Of a stretch of DNA of 64,000 nucleotides, positions 24,011-32,216 are shown piece after piece; within the stretch, counting starts at the first letter, position 1; every line of letters begins with the position of its first letter. The stretch is from Bog-159 sp035499555 (lineage in GTDB: Bacteria > Acidobacteriota > Terriglobia > Bryobacterales > Bryobacteraceae). The DNA is taken from positions 62,001-126,000 of the forward strand of contig DATJYO010000065.1 of the NCBI GenBank assembly GCA_035499555.1, given 5' to 3'. Under the pieces are notes generated by a model. That model did not search any database and had not been told where the DNA came from. It worked only from the letters and a program-made list of their open reading frames with translations. The position numbers were made by a program, and so were the translations under genes.

Positions 24011-26863
24011 TCACAGTGTTTTCAAATACTCGACCAGATCGTTCAACTGGTCTTTGGTCATGTCGTTGGTCACTCCGTGGCGGTCGTTCGGATTGTAGAC
24101 GGTCCAGATCTCTTCCAGGGTCGCCGCCATGCCGTTATGCAGGTACGGAGCGGAGTCGTAGATGTTGTTGAGGTGCGGCGTATCGAAGTTGCCGCCGCGG
24201 TCCGACGGCTGCTTCGTGCCGACGTTGTGGACGTGCCGGTCGGTGAAGTAAGGCGGGAAATGGCACGTGATGCAACGGTCCTGTTGCGGGATCGTGCGGC
24301 CATCGTTGGTCATGGTGCGCTGAAAGATGACTTTTCCCCGGCGCTGGGCGGGGTTGAGCGGCGCGCCCAGCTTACGGAACGGGTTAGGCGGCCGCTCGAT
24401 GGTAGTGATGTAAAGATCCAGGGTGGCCAATTGCTCCGGCGTGAAGGGCAGCAGCCGGGTGAAGTACACCGAGAGGCGCGCGCCGCACTGCCGGGAGAGG
24501 GTCGGATTGGTGCCTTCCCACTTGAAAGGCGCGGTATCCAGAATACCGCGCAGGGTGCGGTTGTCCACCGGGCTGACGCCGATTCCGTCCGCCTCGATGT
24601 CGTAGGTCATGCCGTCCACGTGGCCGTCCGGGTGGCAGGAAGCGCACGCGAATTGGTGCCGAAAGGTGATATCGGCACTGTGAAAGAGACGCTCGCCCCA
24701 GCGATGTTTGGTGATCTCGGGCGTTCCGCCCAGATCAATGCGCCCAACCGCCTCGAGCCGTTGCAGATCGATCACGCTAAGCGAATCGTCGAGCGAGTTG
24801 GCCACGTAGGCAAAGCGGCCGTCGGGTGCGATCCGCACACCGTGCGGGTTGTTGCGTACCGCAATGTGCTTGACGATGAACTCGGTGGGGTAGCCCAGGT
24901 GGTTGGGCAGGACGTGCCGGCGCTGGTACCCGGTCGCTCCCTGGAGCAGCGCCAGCAACCTGGCAATCTCCACGACCGCCACCCGGTCGGTTCCGGCGCT
25001 GGTGACCAGGGCATACCGGCCGTCAGGCGTGCATGCTACATCGCTGGCATCGGCGAAGCCCTCGTTCGGCTCGTCGAGCAGCACCTGGTCGACCGAGCCG
25101 TCTTTCCAGATGATCGCCAGTCCGTTGGTGATCGTCCAGCCCTGCAGCAGCCGCGTCATGGGCACCAGGCTCTTGGTGCGGTTCAGCGTGGCCAACGCGA
25201 ACCGGCCACTGGGGTGCCAGGTGAGGCCCATCATGAGGTTGGCGTCCGCCACCACGGGGCGCTCGTCCACTTCCGCCAGATCGGTCTCGATCGCAGTCAC
25301 TTCGGAAACGAACGGCGCGCGCAGGGCCGCGAAGCGCGCCAGCATGTTCGTCACCAGCAGGGTCTGGCCGTCGGGTGAGAGCGCCATGGACCACGGTCCC
25401 CGGCTGGCGCTCAGCGTCTTCAGGTAACGGAGCGAGGCAACATCGAAAACCGTCACGTCGCCGGACGTGGTGTTGGCGACGTAGAGATACTTCCCCTGGC
25501 GATCGGTGATCACGCCGTGCGGCTCGTTACCCACCGCGAGGGTAGCGACCACTTTGCGCGCGGCGGCATCGATCACCGAAACCGTATCGTCATGGCGGTT
25601 GGTGACAAAAGCCAGTTTTCCGTCGGGCGTGAAAGCGATGCCGATGGGCATGCCGCCGGTAGGGATCTCAGCCAACGGCCGGCGGGTTGCGGTATCTACG
25701 GCGATTACCGAGTCCGCCGCTTCGCACGTTACCCAGAGTTCCTGGCTGCCCGGCCGTAGCGCCAGGTTCAATGGATTCTTGTAGCGCGGTTCAGGGCTGG
25801 CGTTCCTGGCTACCGGGGGCTGGATAGGGTGGGCAATCTTCGCCATGCCGGCCGCGGCATCGAACTTGTCGCCATGGCACCGGATGCAGGTTTGGCGGTC
25901 GGGCATCTGCAGCCCGGCGAGCATGGCTCCCCGCTTGTCGCGCATTACGGCGTCGAACATATAGTCGCTACCGGTGCCGTGGCAGGCCTCGCAGGTGACG
26001 CCCTCGTCCACCGTCGACGAATCGGCGTGCGCGGCGCCATAGGCTGTGGTATGACACTTGAGGCACTCCGGCGCGCTTTGCGGGTCGCCTTTCACGCCTT
26101 TCTTGGAGGCCTGCTCGTATGCCGCCGGCGTGGACAGCGCGCTCCAGGCGCGCGCGTGCGGCCCCATGCGCCAGATGCTGTACTGATGGCCCATCATCTC
26201 GCCTCTGTGGCACGATCCGCAGGCCGCCGCGCCTACGTACTTGTGGCCCGCCTGACCCGCGGCGGGCGGCGGGAAGCCGGGGATCTTTCCGGGTTCGCGG
26301 CCGGTCTTGGGGAGCGGATGCGCGATCTCGATCAGAGCCTTCTTCACGTCGATCTGGGGCGACTTCAAAGCCGCCACGTGCGAGCCCTTTTCGATATGGC
26401 ACCCCATGCAGAACTGCTCGTCGGGCATCCGTAACCCGGCCTTCATGGCCTCCTGCGGATTGCGCATCACGGCTTCGCTCATATACTCGCTGCCGGGGCC
26501 GTGGCACGCCTCGCACTGCACGCCGTCCTCAGTGCGAAAGCCGTCGTCCTTCTCCCAGGCCTCGGCGTTGTACGCCGTGGCGTGACATCCCAGGCAGATG
26601 GCGGCCTCCTGCGGCGCCTGCCGCAAGCCGCTGATGGCTACGATCTGCTTGGATTCGGGCCGCGCCAAGGCCGCGAACGCACGGCTGTGCCTGGAGTGCA
26701 GCCACAGGCCGTATTGGTTGCCCATCCCCTTGCCCGCGTGACAGGCGGCGCAGGCCCGCGACCCGACGTACACCGGCTCCTTGGGAGCCCCGTGCAGGGT
26801 CGCCAACATGGCGCCGGCCGCCACTACCGCTCCGGCCGGAGCCAGTCTCCCGGCTCGCATCAT
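24011..26863 (-). CDS. Decaheme fusion: duplicated tetraheme cytochrome, YVTN propeller and diheme domain
   Basis: The 950-residue exported protein contains ten CXXCH motifs. Eight lie in two tandem tetraheme repeats: CAACH, CLGCH, CEACHG and CMGCH (about residues 38-160), then CGSCH, CLKCH, CEACHG and CIRCH (about 210-340). Both repeats share GSEYM or GSDYM and a GLxMPD block, so this is an internal duplication of a cytochrome c554-like unit. Residues about 360-690 are a YVTN-type beta-propeller (AFTPDGKLAFVTNRHDDTVS, GKYLYVANTTSGDVTVFD). The C-terminus (CASCHPDGHVDG, CITCHFPPYF) resembles MauG/cytochrome c peroxidase-type diheme proteins. The start at 26863 overlaps the upstream stop. A periplasmic or surface electron-transfer role is likely; the partners are unknown. 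Confidence 0.85.
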   Translation of the reverse strand: MMRAGRLAPAGAVVAAGAMLATLHGAPKEPVYVGSRACAACHAGKGMGNQYGLWLHSRHSRAFAALARPESKQIVAISGLRQAPQEAAICLGCHATAYNAEAWEKDDGFRTEDGVQCEACHGPGSEYMSEAVMRNPQEAMKAGLRMPDEQFCMGCHIEKGSHVAALKSPQIDVKKALIEIAHPLPKTGREPGKIPGFPPPAAGQAGHKYVGAAACGSCHRGEMMGHQYSIWRMGPHARAWSALSTPAAYEQASKKGVKGDPQSAPECLKCHTTAYGAAHADSSTVDEGVTCEACHGTGSDYMFDAVMRDKRGAMLAGLQMPDRQTCIRCHGDKFDAAAGMAKIAHPIQPPVARNASPEPRYKNPLNLALRPGSQELWVTCEAADSVIAVDTATRRPLAEIPTGGMPIGIAFTPDGKLAFVTNRHDDTVSVIDAAARKVVATLAVGNEPHGVITDRQGKYLYVANTTSGDVTVFDVASLRYLKTLSASRGPWSMALSPDGQTLLVTNMLARFAALRAPFVSEVTAIETDLAEVDERPVVADANLMMGLTWHPSGRFALATLNRTKSLVPMTRLLQGWTITNGLAIIWKDGSVDQVLLDEPNEGFADASDVACTPDGRYALVTSAGTDRVAVVEIARLLALLQGATGYQRRHVLPNHLGYPTEFIVKHIAVRNNPHGVRIAPDGRFAYVANSLDDSLSVIDLQRLEAVGRIDLGGTPEITKHRWGERLFHSADITFRHQFACASCHPDGHVDGMTYDIEADGIGVSPVDNRTLRGILDTAPFKWEGTNPTLSRQCGARLSVYFTRLLPFTPEQLATLDLYITTIERPPNPFRKLGAPLNPAQRRGKVIFQRTMTNDGRTIPQQDRCITCHFPPYFTDRHVHNVGTKQPSDRGGNFDTPHLNNIYDSAPYLHNGMAATLEEIWTVYNPNDRHGVTNDMTKDQLNDLVEYLKTL

Positions 26864-28524
26864 TGCTTTACTCCATTCGCCCTTGGTGCGGCTGCAGTTG
26901 CTGCATGCGCGTATTGCAGAAATTGGTTGGCCTTCACGTGCGGGTACCGTTCGACCTTTCCATCCGGCCAGCGGATCTCCACAGCGGCGGAATCCGCCTG
27001 AGCCAGTCCGAAATGGACGCGGCCATCGCCCGTCGACAGGAAGCCGCGGACCGGGTTGACATCTTCGATCTGCTTCAGAGAGCCGGTGGTCACGGTGACA
27101 CGCGCGCCGATGGCCAGGCGGGAGCCGGTCGGGAACTTCAGCCGCGGCTCGACGCTCAGCCAGTGATTGCGATTGCCGCCATCGTTGCGCAGGATGCGCG
27201 GCGAATCGTTGAGGTGCGCCAGCACCAGGTCCACGTCGCCGTCGTTGTCCAGATCGCCCCACGCCGCGCCGCGGCCGACATATTTCTCGAAGAAGTACGG
27301 CCCGGAGCGGCGCGAGACATCCTCGAACGTGCCGTCGCCGCGGTTGCGCATCAGCGTGTCCTCCTGGACATACTCGTGGTGCGCATCGCCGTGGGTGGTG
27401 AAGATATCCAGCCAGCCGTCGTTATCGTAGTCGAACAAAATGCCCGCCCAGCCCACGTACTGGCCCATCACTTGCGAGAGGCCCGCCTGCCGGGTGCGAT
27501 CCACGAAGCCGTCCTTTCCGTGATTCATGAACAGAATGCAGTAATTCAGGTTGGGGACGAACACATCCAGCAGGCCATCGCGGTTCACGTCGCCTGGAAA
27601 CGGTCCCATAGACGAGACGCCCTGCCCGTTTTCGCCGTAGGCTACGTTCATCTCGAGCGCCTTCTCGACAAAAGTTCCCTTTCCGGTGTTCTGGAAGTAA
27701 TACGACTCCATGGCGTCATTCGACGCCCAGATATCCATCAGGCCATGGTTCGAAAAATCGGCGGCGCTGGCGCTCATGCAGCGTCCACCCGGCTTCCATA
27801 GACCGGCTTCCTTGGTCACGTCCGTGAAGGTGCCGTCGCCGTTGTTGCGGTAGAGAATATTGGGCTGCCCATTGTAGCTGAGCGGGCCAGGGTAACCGTC
27901 GGCAGCGTAGAAATCGCGGAATTTACCTTCATCGTATTGCAGGTAATTGCAGACGTAGGCGTCCAGCCAGCCGTCGTTGTTGTAGTCCAGCCAGACGGTC
28001 GACAGGCTCCAGCGATTGTTCGTCATGCCGGCCTTCTCCGTCACGTCGGTGAAGGTGCCGTCACCGTTGTTGTGATAGAGAATGTTGCGCCCGTAGTTGA
28101 GAACGTACAGATCCACGAAGCCATCGTTATCGTAATCCGCCGCCGAACAGCCGGAGCTGAAGATGCCCTTGCCGCCGACGCCGGCCTTCTCGGTGACGTC
28201 CACGAACTTTCCGTTTCCGAGATTCTTGTAAAGCCGGTTGGAGAACTTACCGCGCAGGTCGCGGCCTTCGTTGCTGCTCACGCCCTGCGTCCAAGTGCCC
28301 GTCACGAAGTAAATGTCCGGCAGGCCATCGTTGTCGAAGTCAAACACGCACACGCCGGCGCCGGTGCCTTCCACGATGTTGTCCAGGTGATGGTCGCCGT
28401 AGCCGTGTTTGAAGGCGATGCCGGAGTCCTTGGTGATGTCCGTGAAGACCGGCAATTCGACCGGCTGCGCGCAGTAGACCAGGGCGGCCCCGGCGGCCAG
28501 CATGAGTGCCAGGAGCGTTTTCAT
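26860..28524 (-). CDS. CRTAC1-like secreted FG-GAP/ASPIC-UnbV protein
   Basis: The 554-residue product has a signal peptide and then repeated FG-GAP/VCBS-type calcium-binding blades, such as VFDFDNDGLPDIYFVTG, ADYDNDGFVDLYVLN, LDYNNDGWLDAYVCN and GDVNRDGLLDVFVPN. A C-terminal ASPIC/UnbV domain follows (about 465-540, GARVTVTTGSLKQI and VEIRWPDGKVERYP). CRTAC-like proteins are abundant in Acidobacteriota and Planctomycetota and are thought to be extracellular calcium-dependent propellers, but their molecular function is unsettled. Starts and stops overlap both neighbours by four bases, placing the gene in the middle of the operon. Confidence 0.88.
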   Translation of the reverse strand: MKTLLALMLAAGAALVYCAQPVELPVFTDITKDSGIAFKHGYGDHHLDNIVEGTGAGVCVFDFDNDGLPDIYFVTGTWTQGVSSNEGRDLRGKFSNRLYKNLGNGKFVDVTEKAGVGGKGIFSSGCSAADYDNDGFVDLYVLNYGRNILYHNNGDGTFTDVTEKAGMTNNRWSLSTVWLDYNNDGWLDAYVCNYLQYDEGKFRDFYAADGYPGPLSYNGQPNILYRNNGDGTFTDVTKEAGLWKPGGRCMSASAADFSNHGLMDIWASNDAMESYYFQNTGKGTFVEKALEMNVAYGENGQGVSSMGPFPGDVNRDGLLDVFVPNLNYCILFMNHGKDGFVDRTRQAGLSQVMGQYVGWAGILFDYDNDGWLDIFTTHGDAHHEYVQEDTLMRNRGDGTFEDVSRRSGPYFFEKYVGRGAAWGDLDNDGDVDLVLAHLNDSPRILRNDGGNRNHWLSVEPRLKFPTGSRLAIGARVTVTTGSLKQIEDVNPVRGFLSTGDGRVHFGLAQADSAAVEIRWPDGKVERYPHVKANQFLQYAHAATAAAPRANGVKQ

Positions 28525-30407
28525 CGATTACCTCCCATGCCGGGCAGGCCCTGGTAGTGGGCCCCCAGGTCGATCCATTCAAAAATGGCGCGCTTCTCAT
28601 TTGCGGTCAGCGGAGCCGCGCCGGCGGGCGGCATGGTTTTGGGGCGGACACCGCGCCACGGATGATCCCACGGCTCTGAGGTATTGCGTCCCAGCAGGGC
28701 CCACACCAGCGGACTCGTGCGTGCCGTTCCCGGCGTGACGTAGCGGAACGTGTCGAACTGCGGATCCTTGCGGAGCAATTCCTCGTACGCCTTGCTGAAG
28801 CGCTCGCCAGCGCCGGTCAGCGTGGGTTGGACGGTCCCGCTGTGGCAGGCGGCGGTGGCGCACTTCTGTTGCAGTATGGGCGCGATGTCGCGCTCAAAAT
28901 CGACTATGCGCCGGCGCTCGGGCGGCAACATGAGCATCGCCGCGGGGTGTGTCAACGCGTGTGCCATTGCGTTCTCCGGCGTGCGCTCGCCGTCCTCGTG
29001 GCAGCCGATACAGCCGCGCTGTTCCTTGTTCTTGGCCCAAATCCAGGCGCTCGACCGCAGAGCCATACCGTTCTCATCCAAGGCCTGGATTTGAACGGGC
29101 AGGCTGGCCGGCAATTGCAGGTGGAAAGAGCCGTCCGCGTCGACATCGATCTCGCCCAGGAACCGCTTCTGCAAGAGCGGCGACAGGGTCTCGCGCCGGG
29201 CGCAGGCGGCGCCTGCGCCGCTGCGGGACAGACCTTCGAGCAGCCGTATCCGCTTCACCAGGCCCGGCCGCCAGCTTTCCGGATCCAGGTCGCTATCGTT
29301 TATATTCAGGCAGTACAGCTTGGCCCATGGCTGTTTGTCATCCACCACTGACGAACGCCCATCCGGCACGGGCCGCGCCGCCAGGGCCTGGGCTTGGATA
29401 TCGTGCAGTCCCCGGGAAGCGAAGACCAGTTCGGCCTGGCCCGTCCGGGGATCCAGACGGAAGATATCGAAAGTGCCGCTGCCGTCCGCCGGCCGGCGGG
29501 ACACCAGCACCGCGCCGTCGGGCAGCGCGGAAGGTGAATGGTACAGGTAATTCGCCGGCAGCGCGAGCCGCCAGTAGGAGTGCAGGTTGCGGCGCAGATC
29601 GATGGCGGCCAGGCGCCCGGCGCCGTCCCAGGCCACCGTGTCCGCGTCCACGAAGACCACCAGCCGTCCGGTGGTGACGCACGCCATCTGTTTGACGGGA
29701 CCGCCTTGGCCGCCCGAGAATGTGGCGTAATCCGTGCCGTCGATATTGGTGGCCTGCAACTCGATGCGGCCCAGCAGGCCGTGGCTGATTTCGTCTCGCT
29801 CCCAAGCGGAGAACAGCATGCGGCCGTCCGGCAGCATAACGGGATCGAACGCGCCTGATGGGTTGTAGGTCAGCCGCCGCACACCGCTGCCATCCAGGCG
29901 CGCCGAATAGATGGCGGTCGCGGGTCCCGGGCCGTATTCGGGGGCCACACCGGGCGCATTGCTGACGAACGCGATCTGCGGCATGGGGCCGGGATCGTCC
30001 AGATAGAAAATCGGCGGCTGGTAGATGGGCGCCCGGCAGTCACCCAGGTCGTGCGTAATCTGGCGGGCGCCGCTGCCATCCGCGTTCATTTCGTAAATAT
30101 TCCAGCGAGTATCCGGACTTTTCTGGCCGGCGAACAGAATGTGTTTGCCGTCGAACGATACGGCCGGATCGGCGGCGCTGGCGAAATCCGGAGTCAGGAC
30201 CTGGTGGGAGCCGTCGCGTTGCAGCAGCACCAGCCGGCCGCCATCTCCGTACGGAGCGCGCAGGAGACCGCCCGCCGTGGTCACCGACACCCGGATATTG
30301 GGAATCTCGGTGAACACGATATCCCACGGTAAGGATGCGCCCCGGCCGGCAGGGGGGGCCAGCAGCCACGGAAGCATCAGCGCCGCGCACACGCTAGGAT
30401 GACGCAT
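28521..30407 (-). CDS. HzsA-like exported propeller/cytochrome protein
   Basis: The 628-residue product has a signal peptide, then a TolB/PD40-like propeller (about residues 40-400, with AVSFDGKHILFAGQKS and NADGSGARQITHD). A C-terminal haem-binding part follows, with CIGCH (about 480) and a rarer CX4CH site, CATAACH (about 525). A closing domain contains MPPAGAAPLTANEKRAIFEW. The layout matches proteins annotated as related to the hydrazine synthase alpha subunit, widespread outside anammox bacteria. True hydrazine synthesis is not implied, because no HzsB/C-like partners are seen. It is the second gene of the ridA operon. Confidence 0.75.
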   Translation of the reverse strand: MRHPSVCAALMLPWLLAPPAGRGASLPWDIVFTEIPNIRVSVTTAGGLLRAPYGDGGRLVLLQRDGSHQVLTPDFASAADPAVSFDGKHILFAGQKSPDTRWNIYEMNADGSGARQITHDLGDCRAPIYQPPIFYLDDPGPMPQIAFVSNAPGVAPEYGPGPATAIYSARLDGSGVRRLTYNPSGAFDPVMLPDGRMLFSAWERDEISHGLLGRIELQATNIDGTDYATFSGGQGGPVKQMACVTTGRLVVFVDADTVAWDGAGRLAAIDLRRNLHSYWRLALPANYLYHSPSALPDGAVLVSRRPADGSGTFDIFRLDPRTGQAELVFASRGLHDIQAQALAARPVPDGRSSVVDDKQPWAKLYCLNINDSDLDPESWRPGLVKRIRLLEGLSRSGAGAACARRETLSPLLQKRFLGEIDVDADGSFHLQLPASLPVQIQALDENGMALRSSAWIWAKNKEQRGCIGCHEDGERTPENAMAHALTHPAAMLMLPPERRRIVDFERDIAPILQQKCATAACHSGTVQPTLTGAGERFSKAYEELLRKDPQFDTFRYVTPGTARTSPLVWALLGRNTSEPWDHPWRGVRPKTMPPAGAAPLTANEKRAIFEWIDLGAHYQGLPGMGGNR

Positions 30408-30440
30408 TCGTCCTCCCGATGACGAATCGGCAGCCGGGAA

Positions 30441-30926
30441 CTAGGCGTTCTGCCGGAAGATAGCGATCGCTTCGATCTCGACCAACAAATCGGGGCGGCA
30501 CAAATGCGCCTGGATCCCCGTGGACGCCGGCAGCGGATCCAGTTCCTGGGCTTCGTAGAATGCCGTCCGCTCTTCGTTGAAAGCGGCGTAATCCCGGTCG
30601 ATGTCCCGCAGGTAGCAGGTCGTCCGGACCACATCCTTCCAGGTCGCGCCTTCGGACTCGAGCAGCTTCGTGATATTCAGAAACGTCCGCCGGCATTGCG
30701 CGCGAAAGTCGCCGATGTGCACGGAGCGGCCGCGCTCATCCACGCTGGCGGTGCCGGAAATCAACAGCAGCGCGGTATTGCCAAACTGCAGCCGCAGGCC
30801 GCGGGAAAAAGAACTCGGCTTTTCATAGCAGAACGCCTCGTTCAGTACATCCAGCGCGCTTACCGGCTTCTTCTCGATACTCGTTGCGCGGCTGATATCG
30901 GCCATGGCCTCGCTGACGGCCACCAT
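30441..30926 (-). CDS. RidA/YjgF-family protein
   Basis: This 161-residue protein belongs to the RidA/YER057c/UK114 superfamily, with ALLLISGTASVDERG, DVVRTTCYLRDIDRDYAAFNEER and a C-terminal LVEIEAIAIF strand. Classical RidA hydrolyses reactive enamine/imine intermediates. The canonical arginine of RidA proper (usually in an RxxV context) is not evident, so it belongs to another subgroup. The ATG at 30926 is supported by AAGGAGG seven bases upstream. It is the first gene of the seven-gene - strand operon, and a 19-bp operator lies 28 bases upstream. Confidence 0.8.
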   Translation of the reverse strand: MVAVSEAMADISRATSIEKKPVSALDVLNEAFCYEKPSSFSRGLRLQFGNTALLLISGTASVDERGRSVHIGDFRAQCRRTFLNITKLLESEGATWKDVVRTTCYLRDIDRDYAAFNEERTAFYEAQELDPLPASTGIQAHLCRPDLLVEIEAIAIFRQNA

Positions 30927-30935
30927 AAGACCTCC

Positions 30936-30965
30936 TTGACACAAACTAGCCTCTAGATGTATAGT
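30936..30965 (+). promoter_or_regulatory. Sigma70-type promoter for the receiver/ferritin-like/NifX-like genes
   Basis: TTGACA at 30936-30941 and TATAGT at 30960-30965 are separated by 18 bases. The predicted transcription start would be near 30972, about 40 bases before the receiver gene. The -10 box lies inside the 19-bp palindrome, so a bound regulator would block it. Confidence 0.6.
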
Positions 30966-30972
30966 GCATCTA
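30954..30972. promoter_or_regulatory. 19-bp palindromic operator in the ridA/receiver divergent promoter
   Basis: TAGATGT-N5-GCATCTA has the same length and arms as the padR-proximal site at 19655-19673, with one mismatch between arms. It sits between two divergent transcription units and overlaps the + strand -10 box. It is a candidate PadR-family binding site and suggests co-regulation of both directions. Confidence 0.6.
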
Positions 30973-31010
30973 TATTGACACGGCACTGGATGCGGTGTCA
31001 AGGGGTCGTG

Positions 31011-31427
31011 GTGAAGCAGGTGAGTAAGCCTATCTCAGTTCTGTTGGTCGAGGATCACACGCTTCTACGGAGAGAACTGCGGCGGACTCTCGACGGCGAT
31101 TCCGACATCGCCGTGGTGGGCGAGGCGGCCAACGGCGCCGAAGCCTCCGAGCTGGCCGGCCGGCTGAAGCCCGACGTGGTGGTGATGGATCTGGCCATGC
31201 CGGTGATGGACGGTATCCAGGCGACGCGGCGCATGCTGGCGCGCGATCCGGCTACCGCGGTGTTGATCCTGAGCATGGACTCACGGGAGAGCCGGATTAC
31301 GACGGCGTTCGCCGCCGGCGTCAGAGGTTACCTGGTGAAGGATGCGGCGGACCTGGATCTGCCGGATGCCATCAAAGAGATCGCCAGCGGCAAGCAGGTC
31401 TTGCATCGTGGAGGCAGCGCCCGTTGA
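31011..31427 (+). CDS. Stand-alone receiver (CheY-like) response regulator
   Basis: The 138-residue product is a single receiver domain: ISVLLVEDHTLLRRELRR (acidic pocket), VVVMDLAMPVMDGIQATRR (phospho-acceptor Asp), ILSMDSRES and GYLVKDAA (conserved Lys). The sequence is closest in style to NarL/FixJ receivers, but it stops where the LuxR-type DNA-binding domain would begin. The GTG at 31011 is chosen because AGGGG lies about five bases upstream; GTG 31008 and 31020 are alternatives. Its stop overlaps the start of the ferritin-like gene. It diverges from ridA and shares its operator. Confidence 0.8.
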   Translation: MKQVSKPISVLLVEDHTLLRRELRRTLDGDSDIAVVGEAANGAEASELAGRLKPDVVVMDLAMPVMDGIQATRRMLARDPATAVLILSMDSRESRITTAFAAGVRGYLVKDAADLDLPDAIKEIASGKQVLHRGGSAR

Positions 31428-31846
31428 CGCCTCCCGACGCCATGACGTGGATCACGTACGTGCTCAACGCACTGCAGGCGGATATCGTGCGCGAAGCGGC
31501 TGCCGCCGACGAGTACCTGCGGCTGGCGCGTCTGCTGAGACAATCCTGCGATCCCCTGAGCCGGCACCAGATAGCCACCTGCGCCGCCAACGCGCTCTCC
31601 AACGCCACCGCTCTGGCGGCGGAGATCGTGGCGCTAGGCGGCGTGCCGCCCAGCGTCCCGCCCGCGCCAAAGGGTACGCCCAAAACGGCGCGCGAACATC
31701 TGACCGACGTGCGCTCGGCGCTGGCGCATTACCGGGGGCGGCTGGCTATGGCCCGGCGCTTCGGGCTGCCGCGCCTGCAGGAACTTTTCCGGAACATTAT
31801 TCTAAGACACGAAAGAGACTTAAATGCGAATTGCAGTTCCCACTAA
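31424..31846 (+). CDS. Ferritin-like/bacterioferritin-like four-helix protein
   Basis: The 140-residue, mostly helical protein has features of the bacterioferritin/DPS-like fold: an N-terminal helix with DEYLRLARLLRQ, a second with HQIATCAANALSNATALAAEIVALGGVPP, and a final helix with ILRHERDLNANC. The GGVPP turn is typical of bacterioferritins, but the full di-iron ligand set could not be confirmed by eye. It may start at TTG 31424, which overlaps the preceding stop, or at ATG 31442. It also overlaps the NifX-like gene by 23 bases. A role in iron or redox handling is inferred. Confidence 0.55.
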   Translation: MTPPDAMTWITYVLNALQADIVREAAAADEYLRLARLLRQSCDPLSRHQIATCAANALSNATALAAEIVALGGVPPSVPPAPKGTPKTAREHLTDVRSALAHYRGRLAMARRFGLPRLQELFRNIILRHERDLNANCSSH

Positions 31847-32216
31847 TGACGGCGCCTCCATCTCGGAGCATTTCGGCCGAAGCGCCGGCTTCCTGGTTTT
31901 CGAGATCGCTGACGGCCAGATCGGCCGCCGGGAGGTCCGCAGAAATGCCGGGCAGCATACGCACGGCAAGGAAGGTTGCGGCGAAGGCGCGAAAGAGCAC
32001 GGCGCCCACAACCATGCGGGAATTCTGTCGTCATTGACAGATTGCGATGTGGTTATCTGCGCCGGGATGGGACGGCGGGCGGCGGAGGCGCTCGAATCCG
32101 CCGGGATCGCCACCGTAGTGACTACGCAGCCGGCGTCCGCGGAAGAGGCAGTGCACCAGTATTTGCGGGGCGAACTCGCCGGCGCCGCGGCCGACTTCTG
32201 CCACTGCCGCCATTAG
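31824..32216 (+). CDS. NifX/NifB-C-terminal-like (dinitrogenase Fe-Mo cofactor family) protein
   Basis: The 130-residue product matches the Nitro_FeMo-Co family (PF02579): MRIAVPTNDGASISEHFGRS, FLVFEIADGQI, DCDVVICAGMGRRAAEAL and GIATVVTT. A central His/Cys-rich insertion (HTHGKEGCGEGAKEHGAHNH) and a C-terminal CHCRH could bind metal. Stand-alone members occur in many non-diazotrophs and no nif genes are nearby, so nitrogen fixation is not implied. It ends the receiver/ferritin-like/NifX-like unit and overlaps the end of the convergent gene at 32213. Confidence 0.8.
   Translation: MRIAVPTNDGASISEHFGRSAGFLVFEIADGQIGRREVRRNAGQHTHGKEGCGEGAKEHGAHNHAGILSSLTDCDVVICAGMGRRAAEALESAGIATVVTTQPASAEEAVHQYLRGELAGAAADFCHCRH

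Noticed and set aside
28521..30407. HzsA-like protein as evidence for anammox metabolism
   Set aside because: No HzsB/HzsC or hydrazine dehydrogenase is seen, and the related family is broad outside anammox bacteria.
31824..32216. NifX-like gene as evidence for nitrogen fixation
   Set aside because: No nifHDK, nifB or nifEN genes are present; stand-alone members of this family are widespread in non-diazotrophs.
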